Assembly (NCBI GenBank): GCA_963556695.1
Contig: CAUWAG010000003.1
Coordinates: 6,510,001-6,574,000, forward strand
Length of the DNA stretch: 64,000 bases
From: Anthostomella pinea
Taxonomy: Eukaryota > Ascomycota > Sordariomycetes > Xylariales > Xylariaceae
Direction: 5' to 3'
Shown: piece after piece, positions 16,517 through 29,600 of the stretch
Layout: each line of letters opens with the position of its first letter
Numbering within the stretch: position 1 is the stretch's first letter
Translations under genes and position numbers: made by a program
Notes under the pieces: model-generated
Told to the model about the DNA's origin: nothing
The model's input: the letters and a program-made list of their open reading frames with translations, nothing else
The model's database searches: none

Positions 16517-16940
16517 GGACGTGATCGAGTTGAAGTAAATGGAGAGTGTGTCTGGTGTAGCAGGCGTATAGTTCCTAGACATTCAATCGCGAATGCCTAC
16601 CAGGTTGGCAAGCTATACCCCGTACAGATTGTGTCAACTCCATAACGCCTCGTAAGGGGTGGCACCGGTCCCATGGTCAATATTACAGGCTGTACTTACT
16701 GCATGTAGGCTTTTTCGAGAAATAGATGCATGTGTCAAATGAGTTGCATTGCATACAGACCAATGATGGTTGCGTGACTCCAAGAGCCAAGACTCAAGAG
16801 TCCATAACCGAGACACGGCGATTGGAGTGACGACTGGTGTACTGGAAGGGGCCCGGGTCTTCACCCCCGTGCCATCAAACGGGAGCATCCCGTATCATTT
16901 TTTGCATCCTGTAGCTCAGGGTCATCCCTCCCTCGAGCAC
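16517..16940. other. left flank of the 25-kb element
   Basis: No gene recognised. The base composition is normal until about 16950, where the AT-rich region begins abruptly at the inverted repeat. Confidence 0.4.
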
Positions 16941-16946
16941 AAGTAA

Positions 16947-16972
16947 AGAGTCTTCCTATTTGCACCTTACCG
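16947..16972 (+). repeat. left terminal inverted repeat
   Basis: Exact reverse complement of 42069-42094. Preceded by the direct repeat AAGTAA (16941-16946). The motif TGCACCTTACC occurs within it and again at 16985-16995 as a subterminal repeat. Confidence 0.85.
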
Positions 16973-17769
16973 AAATTCCTTCCTTGCACCTTACCTTAGT
17001 CAGCCACCTAACAACTACCTAATAGCCGGCCGTTTAACCTACCCACTATATTTATAGCGCTTATTTTACTATAATAACAGGGCATTCGTTGCAACTATCT
17101 TTTGATCGGTTAATATCTACATGTTGATAATAATAGTATTAGATTATTACGAAGATATATTTATTACGTAATTAATATTATGTATAGTTCGTTAAAGCGA
17201 ATTAATTAATATCACTTTCGTATTATTTTATTGTTTTTCACACGTTACGTTAATTAAAACATCAGAATATAATACATTTAATATTACATCTTATTAACAT
17301 TATAAAGCTATTTCGTTATAATATAAAGTATTTAACGTTATAATTACAAGGTATTTTACGATTATCTTATTAATATTATGATTTTTAATATGAAATTAGG
17401 TAAAATTATTATAAACATTTTTATATTACTTTTGATAGTAATTTTTATTAGAAGAATTAATTTCAACCGTTGAGTTTATCGATTTAAGTGTAAAAAAAAT
17501 TAAATTTTTTTATATACTTAATACGGTTTTATTTATCAGGTATATATAGCTTAAGTCGTTACCGCTCCCGGAGTTTTAACTTTATATACCGACTTTTTTT
17601 ATTAATATATTCTATATTTGTATAGAGTTTTTGATTTAAAATTTAAAATATTTTTATTTGAACTAATTGTTTTATAGTCGTTTTTAATTGCAGAATAGGG
17701 GTTTCAAGGCTTTTAGCTAGCTAGTACTAGATGTATTAATTTTACCGCTTTATATATAAAGGTATTTTT

Positions 17770-17971
17770 TGTAGGAACAGGCTTGAACGATCAAACATAA
17801 TACTCGAGTATTGGGTCAAGGTCATGATGTTGCTGATGGTTGGATTGGGAAGTCTAGCTGGACCTGCAGGTCTGACTAAATGACCTCACAATCTGGTATC
17901 TAATATCTTATCTAATCATACATGTGGGTCCTGTATAGATGGTGTGACTGTGGAATCACATGGATCCAGCA
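17770..17971 (-). mobile_element. solo LTR, family 1 copy A
   Basis: About 200 bp of normal composition inside AT-rich DNA, reverse orientation, near-identical in layout to the copies at 22184-22385 and 41721-41924. The ends are slightly mutated (TGTAGGA...TCCAGCA instead of TGTTGGA...TCCAACA). Flanking 5-mers do not match, so no target duplication is claimed for this copy. Confidence 0.65.
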
Positions 17972-18058
17972 ATTTAAGTGTATTATCTAATTAGATTATA
18001 TTTAAATAAATATATCATTTCTTACCCTTTCGTTTTGAAAGTTTTAACAGCTTTTAAG

Positions 18059-18301
18059 TGTCACGGCGCTGGACCCTGCCTATGGGCAGGAAGTGGAGGG
18101 ACCCCGGGCGCCAGCTGTCGGCGGCCCGGGTGGACCAATGTGGACCTGAGAACTGACGATATCTTCACTGTTCCCGCCCGAACCTGAATTGTAGCTCTTC
18201 GAGCTACATCCTGTCAATAGAGTTACTTGTAACCCTGCCAGAACCGTAGAGAATAGACTGTCATACGATCGCCTATACTGCCCGTACCGGAGCCCGTGAC
18301 A
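18059..18301. mobile_element. solo LTR-like element, TSD TTAAG
   Basis: 243 bp, GC-rich against its surroundings, ends TGTCACGG...CCGTGACA, flanked by exact 5-bp direct repeats TTAAG (18054-18058 and 18302-18306). TG...CA ends with a 5-bp duplication are the signature of an LTR retroelement. Confidence 0.75.
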
Positions 18302-18683
18302 TTAAGTTAATCATATGATAGTTATAAGTTTAAAAGCGGCGTAATAACCCGTTACCGATTAATTATTTATTTATTTGCTAATTTAAATGTTATTATGTAG
18401 TGTTATTTGGTTTTTAAAATTATTAATACTACGATACCGACCTATTCAAAAAGCTTATATATAAGCTTAATTCATATCTTTTAATAATATTAATAACGCT
18501 TAAATTTGGAGTGCTAGTAATATTTTAAAAAAGCTTTTACATCTTAGTTTTAAAGCATGCGGCTTTTAGATATATAAATAAATAGTTCCTTCAAAAGAAA
18601 TAATGCTTATAATAACGATATATTTGAAAGATAAGCAGTTATAAGTTTTTAATACAATATTGTCATATAGTCATACGAGCGAC

Positions 18684-18818
<135 letters not shown>

Positions 18819-18985
18819 AGTAAAGTTTTCTCGTTTAAGTTGTTTTTATAAGTGTAATATCTTACAGTAAATAAGGTCGACGTGCTTAACTATTCGAGTT
18901 AAAAGAGTATTAACGAGATATTATATATATAATAACAATAAGTAAACGATTTATATCGTTTAAATTTAAGAAATAACTACAAAAC

Positions 18986-19188
18986 TGTGAGATTCTAGAA
19001 GGGTCACAAGCCTTGATGGTGTGAGTGGTCACTACAAATGTTGTTGTCATTCTCAAGTATGCTCGGCAGGGCTAATCTACAGCTAAATACCATACTGCAC
19101 TATGCCAGGGTGGATCCACTGGTCTCATAGCAGCCCCCTAGCATATACTGCACCTAAGGGTACTATATCTGGGATCCAACATCTGACA
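18986..19188. mobile_element. probable solo LTR, TSD AAAAC/GAAAC
   Basis: 203 bp of normal composition, starts TGTGAGATTC and ends ATCTGACA. Flanking 5-mers AAAAC (18981-18985) and GAAAC (19189-19193) differ at one G/A position, which is what RIP would cause in one copy. Confidence 0.5.
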
Positions 19189-19422
19189 GAAACCTAATAT
19201 TTTAAGTGATATCTACTAACATTAAAAAATAGCTACGCGAAAAAAAAGTAACGTATATTATTTAATTGAGTAATAAAATCTCGTTATAAAGTAACGAAAA
19301 TAACATGATTTGCTTTTAAAGGTACGGTAAATCTAATTAAATACAGTATAGTTTAAAGCAAACCGAAGTATCTTTACGAGAAAAATGATATGTAAATCAT
19401 AATATTAATAAAATTTCGTTGC

Positions 19423-19638
19423 TGTCACGATGCCTGCGGCGGTGTGTTGCAATATAGGATTAATTACACAAATAATAAGGTGAGGAAGGAAATGGAAGCC
19501 AGCAAAGTGGTGTGCGCAGCACACACCTTAAATAGTGGTTCTGTTCCTTCCTTATCTAATCTACACGTGACCTGATGACTAAGCATACATCTACTAAGCA
19601 TCTATCCATCCAGGTAGATACGGCTGTACACCATCACA
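19423..19638. mobile_element. solo LTR-like element, TSD GTTGC
   Basis: 216 bp, ends TGTCACGATG...CCATCACA, exact 5-bp direct repeats GTTGC at 19418-19422 and 19639-19643. Confidence 0.75.
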
Positions 19639-20467
19639 GTTGCTTAAAAACCAGAATAATGTTTTTAAACTTAAAAAGAGCTAATAACGGCTACTAAATA
19701 CCTATTAAGTAATTCTTATCGAAATATTATAAAGTATTTATTAAATAAATCTTGTCAAAATATAAACTATTAAGTTATTAATACAGTATAAAGTTACTTA
19801 TTAAAGATTTAAACCTTAAAAAAATACGTATCAAGTACTTATTAAAACAATTTGCATTATTTGAATTATAAAATTCGCGTAAAATATACCAAGAACGGCG
19901 TTATTAAGTACTTATCAAAAAAAACCTGCCGAAGTATTTTTTACGTAATATTTACCGAATAAAGTGTTATTAAAATACTAGCTGTTATTAAATACGATAC
20001 AAAACTACATATTGAAATACGCGGTAATACTTACCGGGATAAATTTAACTCTTAGTAAAAGGTTGATTGTAACAATGTTAATATCTTCTAAATCGTATTG
20101 CTCTTTTTAAAAAACTCGCGATTAAAATAATATAACAATATCTATAAAGCTTAATTGAAAATATCATTCTAAACTTTACAATCTTTACATCGTTAATCGC
20201 ATGAACATATTAGTATATAAAGCGAATAATTAAGAGGTTGACTATATTATTATACGTAAATTAACTATTTAACTAACTAAGTAAACGCTATTATTATATA
20301 TAGTAGCAAACCTTTTTTATCTTACTTATTTAACTGCCACTTGATTAGTTAAAGCACTTACTTGATAGGTCTTTTTAATAAGATATGTCACTGTTTTCTA
20401 ACTAAATATTATCGTATAAATTCAATTATACTAAAATTACCTTTATTATATTTAAAGATCTTTATAT

Positions 20468-20679
20468 TGTCACGGCGAGCGTACTAAGGACCTAGGACAT
20501 GGCCGACAGCAAGCAGCTATTACTCTATTGACGAGGATATCAAGAGTAGAGAGGAAAGAAAGAGAGAGAGAGATAGGTACAACGGGAGGTTGCCCCTTCA
20601 AGGAGATCCTCCGGTCAGATTCTTTCCTTATTGGGAAGTATCGGCTTGTCATGTAGGAAGGTCCTTGCAGGCCGTCACA
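20468..20679. mobile_element. solo LTR-like element, TSD TATAT
   Basis: 212 bp, ends TGTCACGGC...GCCGTCACA, direct repeats TATAT at 20463-20467 and 20680-20684. The repeat is simple sequence in AT-rich DNA, so it is weaker evidence than in the other copies. The ends resemble the 18059-18301 element. Confidence 0.65.
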
Positions 20680-21118
20680 TATATTTAATTAATTTGATAA
20701 CTAACGATTTATAAAGAGGATAAAAGTAAAGCGCGTTTAATATAATCGCGTATAATATTTAAAGCCAAACAATTAAATTAATCACATTATAAAGTATGAA
20801 GTACTATTATAAGTTATTCAGATATTTAAATATCATATAATACTTTAAATATAATAGCAAGTTTAAAATATGTTAAAAGCTTATGAAAGACTTAAAATTA
20901 GCTTTTAAAGAAACGAAAGTAACTTTAATTTTAAAAATTATTATAAGAGATTTCAAAAGCCGGATTTTTCCAGCCTTTAAAGGCTTTTATCTAGTTAAAT
21001 AAGACTTTAAAGATAAAAAACGAGTTTTAAAAAATCGAAGGTATATTATAAAGTGGTGGTTTTAAGGCGTTCAACTAGCTAGTATTAAATATACCGGATT
21101 TACCGCTTTATATATACA

Positions 21119-21543
21119 TGTGATGGTTGCTACATCGCTACTATTGGTGATGGTCCTGGGATCACGTGACAGCACGTGACCTTTTGAACGACTGGTTGTC
21201 CCAGACCCACTAGGGCTCTGAATTATAGGGCGGACACACTAGTCTAGTTGCCCACCAGATTTGGCTGTGCCGCTCAATCTTCTTTTTTGTCAGATACCAG
21301 CGCACCATTTGGGCCATGCACTGACTATGTCACGTGGATGATATTGCACTAGACTGCAACCAGCCACCAGGGCAGAACTAGTACTGAAAACTCGTACACA
21401 GATAGACAGTGCTCATCACAACATTATAATACACTCATCAATTGACCCTCGTATTCAACATTTTTCCTCTTCAGCCGGAGATAGTTATACGTACAAAGTA
21501 AACAAGGGCTTCTATGTCCTATTTACATATACAAAACGTCACA
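21119..21543. mobile_element. probable solo LTR, TSD ATACA/ATGCA
   Basis: 425 bp of normal composition with ends TGTGATGG...ACGTCACA. The flanking 5-mers ATACA (21114-21118) and ATGCA (21544-21548) differ at one G/A position. Confidence 0.5.
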
Positions 21544-22183
21544 ATGCAGTGATTTCGGTAAATTATTTAATTAAATTATATTTAAATGAATAAATCACTT
21601 TTCACCATTTTGTTTTTTAAGCTTTAACAACCTTTAAGTTAATAAATACAATATTTTTTTATTAAAATTAATATTACTACTAGTAATTTCGCCTTTATAT
21701 TACGTGTTTATAATAATATAATTATCATTATTACTTTTGTTATATCTTTGATCTTTAACCTCGTTACTACTTTTATTTATATATATAAAACTCGAATAAA
21801 ATCTTATTATCGTCTTTTCCACTAGCGCTTTTCAATAATTAGCTAGCTTATGGTTATGTTATCTTATTAGCACTTTAGAAAAATATAGCGATCTTTTCAA
21901 CTTCTTTTTAATATAATTTATTATGCCGTTAATAAAAAGCAAGGCTATTATTATGTTTATTTATAAATTTAAAATTAAAATCTTCGTGAAATTTTTAACT
22001 GCTTTTTTATTTTTATTTTTCTTTATAGATTGGTTTAAGATGATTGTATCCTTTAGAATGACACCTTTTTAATTTAAAAATATAAAGGTTAGATAAATTG
22101 AGTTAAGCTTATTATTTAATCCTTTTTAAATATTAAAATAGATTTACGTCTTTTTAAAAAAGGATTAACGTAAATTTCTCCTT

Positions 22184-22385
22184 TGTTGGATCCATGTGAT
22201 TCCACAGTCAAACCATCCATACAGAACCCACATGTATGATTAGATAAGAGATTAGATACCAGATTATGAGGTCACTTAGCCAGACCTTCAGGTCCAGCTA
22301 GACTTCCCAATCCAACCATCAGCAACATCATAACCTTGACCCCATACTCGAGTATTTTAACTGATCGTTCAAGCCTGTTTCAACA
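22184..22385 (+). mobile_element. solo LTR, family 1 copy B, TSD TCCTT
   Basis: 202 bp, ends TGTTGGATCC...GTTTCAACA, exact direct repeats TCCTT at 22179-22183 and 22386-22390. Same family as 17770-17971 (opposite strand) and 41721-41924. The TGTTGGA end resembles the LTR of the complete Copia element at 30562, so a Copia origin is likely. Confidence 0.8.
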
Positions 22386-24609
22386 TCCTTTATGATATTG
22401 ATCTTTAAAGAGTCTTATACTAATAATAAAATCTTATATAATATTCATTTGTTAACGAGTATATAAATATATTTATTAATTTATAAAGGCTTCAACTTGT
22501 TTTTACATAATAAAAAGAACGTTATTAGTTTATACTAGTAGTAGATCAACAAAAAGGAATTATTGAAACATTCTTTTAAAAACCCTATCTCGTATTATTA
22601 TAATATATTTAAATCTTTCTTCGGTATTTTTCTTTCTAAAATATCTTAAAGTTTTAAAGTTAATTGAACACTTTAAAATGTGAGCGCGAGTATTGAAGAT
22701 ATAGTCTTTTAAAACTTCCCAAATCGTTTTCATTGATAATATAACTTATATATTAAAGTTATAATATATTTACGTATAATATATCGCTTACTTTTTAGAA
22801 ATTAAAAGGTTTATAATTAATGGTATAGTATTACTTTTAATTACATATATTAAAATAATTACAAACCCATCCTTTAAGCTTATATAAATTAGTCCGGAGC
22901 TATATATATAAGATAGAAGAAGAAAAAGTTCTATTTATCTTATAAAAAGAAAATTTTATTAAAAAGCGGCATTCATATATCTTTATTACTTTAATTAATA
23001 GTTTATAATATTTTATACAAATTCTTTTAAGGTTAAAAATAAGCTTAATAACTTTATTAGGGTTGATTTTTCTTATCTTCCTTACTTTTGTTTTTATACT
23101 TATTTGTAAGCCAGTTACATTATTAATAACGTTTCTACTAAATTGGAAATATAGGTTTATAGCTTAAAAAAATGTTTTTATCCCTTCTTATAACTTTGTA
23201 TTTTTATCTATAATATTTATATTAACAAACCGATCTTTACATAAAATCTAATAAGTTAACAAATTTTTAATAGTAATAATTATTATTTTTATTATTAATA
23301 AAGGTAAAAGTGCGGTTAAATAGAAAGCCCGTAATAATTTACCTCATATTGTTAAATAATATCATTTTTTATATATTAATACTTTATGTATTATTTATAT
23401 TGATTATTTAAAAATATTACTTTTGAAGCTATATGTAATAATAAAATGTTTGAAAAATAACTATAAGTTATTTTATAAATAAATCATTATACTTAGTCGA
23501 TTTTTACCTACGTTTTTTAAAAACGTTTAATAAAGGCTTATATATTAATGAAGTATTTTTAAAGCGCTAACGGACATTATTCCAAATATTATTAATATTG
23601 TTTATAAATAGTTTTAAGTTACTTTTAAACAATTAATAATATTACGGCAAAGTTTTTATAATTAAAAGGCTTATTAGTTATTAAGTTTTAAAGCAAGTAA
23701 ATATAAAGATTAAATATACTATTGTACCTAGGTTAGTCATCCTAATAAACAAAAAGGCTCTATTTATTGTATAGTTATAACTCTTTTATCGTATTTAATT
23801 AACTGCTATTTAACTAGTTGAAACCTCTTTTATCAATAAGTTTTTCTTAGGTAACTTATATTAAAATACCGTTGGTTTAAAAGACTTAATTACTTTTAAT
23901 CATAATGATAAAGCTTTAAAAGTTCAGACTAATTAAAAGGCGTTATTTCTAATATAGTTTTATAATATCTGACGACGTATATATCTTGTTAAAAGCGTTA
24001 AAAAGATGATAGAAGCTTTTAAAACGCTCAAAACGCTCAAAACTACGATGAAGATTAAACGAACGAAAAAAGCCTGCTTTTTATGTGCTAGTTCAAATTG
24101 AGTGCTTTATAACTCGTAAAAAATGGTTCTTTATACTTCGTATCTTTTTTAACGTGTTATAATATCTATTTATACTACTTTAAACAAAGAGACAGCGAGT
24201 ATGCTGCCTATTTTGGCATGTTCTGCCTCCAAGTCTGGCAGTGCATTTGCCAGCGATCCGTCGCCGCTTTAAGCTGCATATCGCACCATGTGCCACCATG
24301 CACATGGGCCTTGTACTTTGATGTATCGTTCAGAGTACTCATGTCCACGATCACGACGCAAATCCTGGACTCTTAGTCAGTTTGGTATCTGGCACCCATG
24401 CTGTGTCCTTCCCTTCCCTTGTTTGCTCAGCCTGTCAGCAGCATAACCAGAGATGGCTCTTATATTCCTTTTAAATACCAGTTTCTTGCTTCATTTGGGC
24501 AATAATGTTTTTTGGTTTTCTTTTCCTCATTACCTCCAGTTGAATGAGCGCAACGTTTTCTAATGAACTGCATTTATTATGATCTATTATTCCTTATAGC
24601 ATTAATACC

Positions 24610-26045
24610 ATGGCCCGCCAACGTGTCAGTGATGACCCATACGGCTCACAAGTTACTGACGACTTGTACAACACAGACGCATCTTTCTCCGCAGTAGAGG
24701 ATGCAGATGCTGACGACCTCCTTGACGTAGACGAGGATGTATCAAGCCAAGAGAGCAACGCAACGGACGTAGAGGACTTCAGTAATGACAATTCCAATAT
24801 TGCAGATCAAGTCCACCTCTTTGTAAGGAATCTTCATCCGCTGGAGTACTACAAGAGGGCGCTATTAGAGTTCAAGAAGAGTGCTTTTAACAGTGGAGAT
24901 TACAGTTCTGAAAGCACTATACAATTTGATGCAATTAAGAAGCAGTGACAGACGTAAGTCATTCTAGTGCTTATGTCTTCTCATGCTAACGATATTTTTC
25001 TGGCAGGTTCTGTACTGACGTTGTGGGACGGGATCCCCAGACTTGCTTCGAGTCTATTGATATCCGTCTCCTCTACAACTTTTCCGATTGGTCCTTGAAC
25101 CAAATGGCTGGTAAGAATACACAGAAAAAAAGGGGAACAAAGAAAAGCAGTTCACTAGACACAAATTGGAAGGTCTTTCGTCTTGTGTATGAGACGGCCA
25201 TGGGTGCGAAGCTTGATCCAAAATTGAATCACAACATGCATAAGGTAAGTAGGAATTTAATGACCTACCGAAGACCTATTTCTAATATTTTCTTTCAGGT
25301 CTTGAGATCACTGGGAAAGAAACACAAACTGAGCGACCAAAAGAGGGACAATCGCTGTATGACCATTGACGACCTCAAAGCAGAGATTGAGACAACACTG
25401 AGCACGACAAGGAAGTCGTTTGACCTCAGGGAGCTCCGGATTCTTACCGTTTTATTTCTTCTCTTCCTGGCTTCTTTTGGCTTGCGCCCGAAATCTATCT
25501 TGTGGCTCCAATTTCGAGATATTCGGGTTGTATTAGCAAGAGATCCTGATGGTGGGCCGGCCACACAAGCTTTTGATCAAGTTTACTCTCGAGTTTACTA
25601 AGACGTATCTTGGAACAAAAGACGTGTAAGTGTTCTATCCTGGCAACTTAAGGCTTTTTTATATTGATATCATGGGTGCTTTAGTAAGACGTTTACGATT
25701 CCTGAGACCATGTTTGATCCATCTTTGTTTCTCAGTCCTCATATCTTCTTCCTTGGCATCTTGTTCTATAATCAAGCTTTCCGGGCTCCTAGTCTTGTCT
25801 CTTCTCGCCATTTAGACGATCTTGATATCTACGCCGGCAAAAAAGAGTTGCCTTTGCCACTCAGAGACGACCTCAAAGGCGTATGTATATTCCGCCAAGT
25901 TATTACAACTGCTACCGGCCTGCAGATATCACAGGCGGAACCTATCACCTATGGCATGATGAGGGGTTGAATTAAGAGGTTTGGAAAGATTCTAGGCCTT
26001 CAATACCCAACTATCGCATATTTATTGCGGTATAATGCAGGCAAT
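24610..26045 (+). pseudogene. DUF3435 tyrosine recombinase (Starship captain family), broken and truncated
   Basis: Fungal tyrosine-recombinase-like protein with the DUF3435 domain, the domain of Starship captain integrases. The start is the ATG at 24610 after a normal leader. Three introns with intact splice sites are visible: 24954-25006, 25245-25298 and 25626-25684. Family motifs: GLRPKSILWLQFRDI (the RP-containing first catalytic-arginine box), RDPDGGP, EFTKTYLGTKD, FDPSLFLSPH and ELPLPLRDDL. Lesions: TGA at 24946-24948, a one-base frameshift between 25550 and 25580, and a TGA replacing what is normally Trp near 25967. The 3' end, including the part that normally holds the last catalytic residues, is lost where a SINE tail begins at about 26046. 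Intact splice sites with broken frames indicate a gene that worked until fairly recently. Confidence 0.8.
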
Positions 26046-26616
26046 GATTGATTGATTGATTGATTGTATTTATCATGAGTACAGCCCCTCAACAAGGCAA
26101 ACCATGCCTCCTAGAGCCATTGCATCGCAAGTTCGTAGAGGTGTTAGTTTAGATACATTCAGATCTGCGCACGAGCCTATCCTCGCTGTAGCGGTACAAA
26201 TCTGGAGTGTCTAGATGGTTTTAGTCAATATCCAAGCACGATTCTGTCAGAAAAACCTCCTGTCCAGTGACAAAACGACCCAGTGAACCTCAGTCCTCTG
26301 GTGTACACATCGTTCTAATAGCCGTTCAATATATGTCGTATTGGTAGGTGAAATAGGTGTTTGTTATCTGCTGGCGAGGGAAACCACAAGGGGAGAAACC
26401 TCATAAGAGTGGGTGTTGCGGAGACAAACTGCTTGGCTATCGGGCTTTGTGATAATTGGGCCTCTCCACTGTCGTGTGCTGGTTGTTGACTCGTACAAGC
26501 CGGGTCAGAAGGGGGCCAGAAGGGGGCCATAGCAGGATTCAAACCCACTTGTTCTCGTCGCCCACCGCACAAACAAGAACACAACCAGGCGCATTTGACC
26601 ATTGCGCCATACGGCC
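26046..26616 (-). mobile_element. tRNA-derived SINE with (AATC)n tail
   Basis: On the minus strand this starts with a tRNA-like head. An A box (TGGCGCAATGG, plus positions 26599-26609) is followed about 50 nt later by a B box (GGGTTTGAATCC, plus 26535-26546). These are internal promoter elements for RNA polymerase III. A body of about 450 bp follows and ends in TAAATACAATCAATCAATC (plus 26046-26076). The same TAAATACAATC junction ends the LINE 3' copy at 30090-30138, so the SINE probably borrows that LINE's machinery. It sits in the DUF3435 pseudogene. I could not define a target duplication. Confidence 0.65.
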
Positions 26617-26617
26617 A

Positions 26618-29600
26618 GACATTACGAATAATTGTCCCAATTTAGGGACACCTGGACTGTGTCCACAAGGCTGATCGGTGGATAGTCCCGGACGATAAAC
26701 TACAAGAGCTGGTGGACAATGTCCAAAACAGGATTCATGAGCTTCCCCGGCTGGGTGCATCCCTGGCCAGGTAGATGCTTTTACGCAGAACTTGATCAAC
26801 ATAATCCAAGGCTGTGTAAGGACAGTGGACAAGAAGCACCGACAATCTAGGCCCACTGCTTGGTGGAATGATGAATGCAAAGCAGCTGTTCAGACATACA
26901 GGGCCTTGTCCAAATAGACTGCAAGCCAAGAAAGGCGGAATTCAGCCCGACGGGACATTTGCCGCGTGGTTTGGAAAGCTAGGAGAGAGTACTGGCAGAC
27001 TCTTCTTGATTCAGCGACTGAACCAAAGGATCTGTACAGAATCATTTCCTGGCACAAGCTGTCAGCAGGATTACGTTCCCCTCTAATCATCATAAGAGAC
27101 CAAATATTCAAGCCACAAGAGAGCAAGGCAAATGCACTACGCTCAGCCATGTTTGAACAAAGTACCTCATATAACGATATCATTGACCCCTGGTCCACTC
27201 AGATCATACAACCCAAGCCATATATCCCCCTTGAATACCATGTCGGACTGGAAGAGGCTGAAGGGTGCACTTTAGGGACCAAGAGCAACTCCCCAGGAAT
27301 AGATACCCTCACAGTACGGATTCTGAAAGCTTGCTGGCCAGTCATTGGGGAACATATCAGAGCCCTTTTCCAGACCTGCCTACAGATTGGACACCACCCT
27401 AAACCATTCAAAGTAGCTGAAGTAGTGATGATCCCAAAACCTGGCAAGAAAGACTACTCCAATCTAAGGGCCTATAGACTAATATCGCTATTATCGTGTC
27501 TTGGCAAAGGCCTAGAACGACTCATTGCAAAAAGAATTACCTGGTTTGTCATTAAACTTGGAATTCTAGCTCCATAACATTTTGGAGCTCTGTCAAAGCG
27601 CTCTGCCGCCGACTTGGTAGCTGCACTCATACACGATATTGAGCAGGCTCTTGACCAAGGCCTTGTTGCAACGGTAGTCACAGCAGATGTGACAGGGGCC
27701 TTCGACGCTGCCCTAATGGGACGGCTGGTGGTTCGCATGAGAGAACAGGGCTGGCCAGACTTTCTCATAAGATGGGTCCAGTCATTCATATCTGAACGGT
27801 CCGCAAGAGTTCGGTTTGAAGGTATTGTGACTGATATTAAAGCTCTCACTTGTGGGCTACCACAAGGCTCACCAGCCTCTTTAATCCTTTACATACTGTA
27901 TATAGAGCCAATTATGCCCGACTTGGTATGAAAAGGAGACGCTTTGGATATACAGACAACCTAATGACTCTCTATATTAGAAAGGACCTTAAAAAAATAG
28001 CCAAAGAGGCTTTTGAAAATCTTTACCTGCTTAACTAATAGGGACATAATAATGCTATTGAATTTGACCCCGACAAAACCGAGATCATGCACTTCTCACA
28101 GAAAAAGAACTCAGACAATCCTCCGGTCCGCCACGGGACAATAAACAGAACAGCAAAGAACTCCATGCGATGGCTGGGTGTCTTCCTGGATAGAAAACTG
28201 AACTTCAAAGATCACGTTTCCTACTGGGCCAAGAAAGCTAGTAGGGTAGCAAACCACTTTCGAGGACTATGCAACACAGTCAAAGGACTTCCAGTAAAGT
28301 TAACCAAGAGGGCTGTGAAAACTTGTGTTATTCCTATTCTTACACATGGCCTGGAGGCCTGGTACCCAGGAATGGAAAAAATTGGGAGCTTAGGTGGGAC
28401 ATCAGCATATTGCATTAAAGGGCTTCTTAGAACGATAGATGCTGTACTACGAACGGCAATCAGAGCTATCTTATCAGTCTGGAAAACACACCCTGGACAT
28501 ATCCTACACTTTGAATCACAGATTCCTCCAGCAGGAATTCTTGCAGAGTCAATAAGAAGACGTCACGCCCTCCAACTCAGACGAGTAGACCAGAGACACC
28601 CTCTTGTTGGCAGGCTCCAAATACAAGCTCGCAAAGAACCAATAAGGCTACAAAGGAGCTTCCAACTAGTCCCTGACTTCCAGAGACCAATACTCACCAA
28701 GCCATTATGAAAGAAGCCCCCAGTCCATAAAGACAAAGACAAAGAAATAGAGCTCTTTAAGCAATGGTTACAGGAAAGAAATGTGAACACTGACCTTGTC
28801 ATCTACTCAGATGGATCACAATTGGACGACCAAGGCACAACCCGCACTGGATGGGGCTATACCATCAGGAAAGGCGGCACTACACAAGAAGTATACCGGG
28901 GAAGGGGCAGACTTCTACAAGCAGAAATAGTGGATACTGAAGTCCATGGTGCTCTCCAAGGTCTTGCAACAGCCAGGGCAATTGGACACGGAAAACAGCT
29001 ATATGTCTGCCTGGACAACACATCAGTTGTGGATAGGCTCAATGGGACTCCACCCGAGATATCACAGAAAAATTTTCTGCGATTCCAAGAACTCGCCACA
29101 GCACACATTCCTGGAGTGACCATCAAGTGGATTGCTGGACACAGAGATATTGATGGTAACGAAGCTGCCAATATATTAACAAAAAAGGGTGCTATGCTAG
29201 AAACAGACACGACAAACCTTCCTATAATCTCTTGGGTCAAGAGAGATCTCAAGAGAAAGGGCAAGAAAGAGTTCAACCAATGGTAAAAAGACCAATCAGA
29301 ACCTAGGTATCAAGAAGTATACTCACATGCAGTAACTGAAAGAGGCCTTATATCCTTTAAGAGGAGCACTCTACACAGACTTCTAGCGGCCAGATCTGGA
29401 CATGGCGACTTTGCCAGATATTACGAACTCTTTGGGCATACAGACTCGAACAACCACTGCAACTATGGTGAAAAAAAACACCACAACATATTTTCTTTTG
29501 TAAGAGGCTAGGAAAAAATCGGTTATTGTCTAGGTACTCGCCTAGGACAGCCTGTTTACAATACTTAGGGGAGAGGAGCACAAAATGGGCAAAATTCGTG

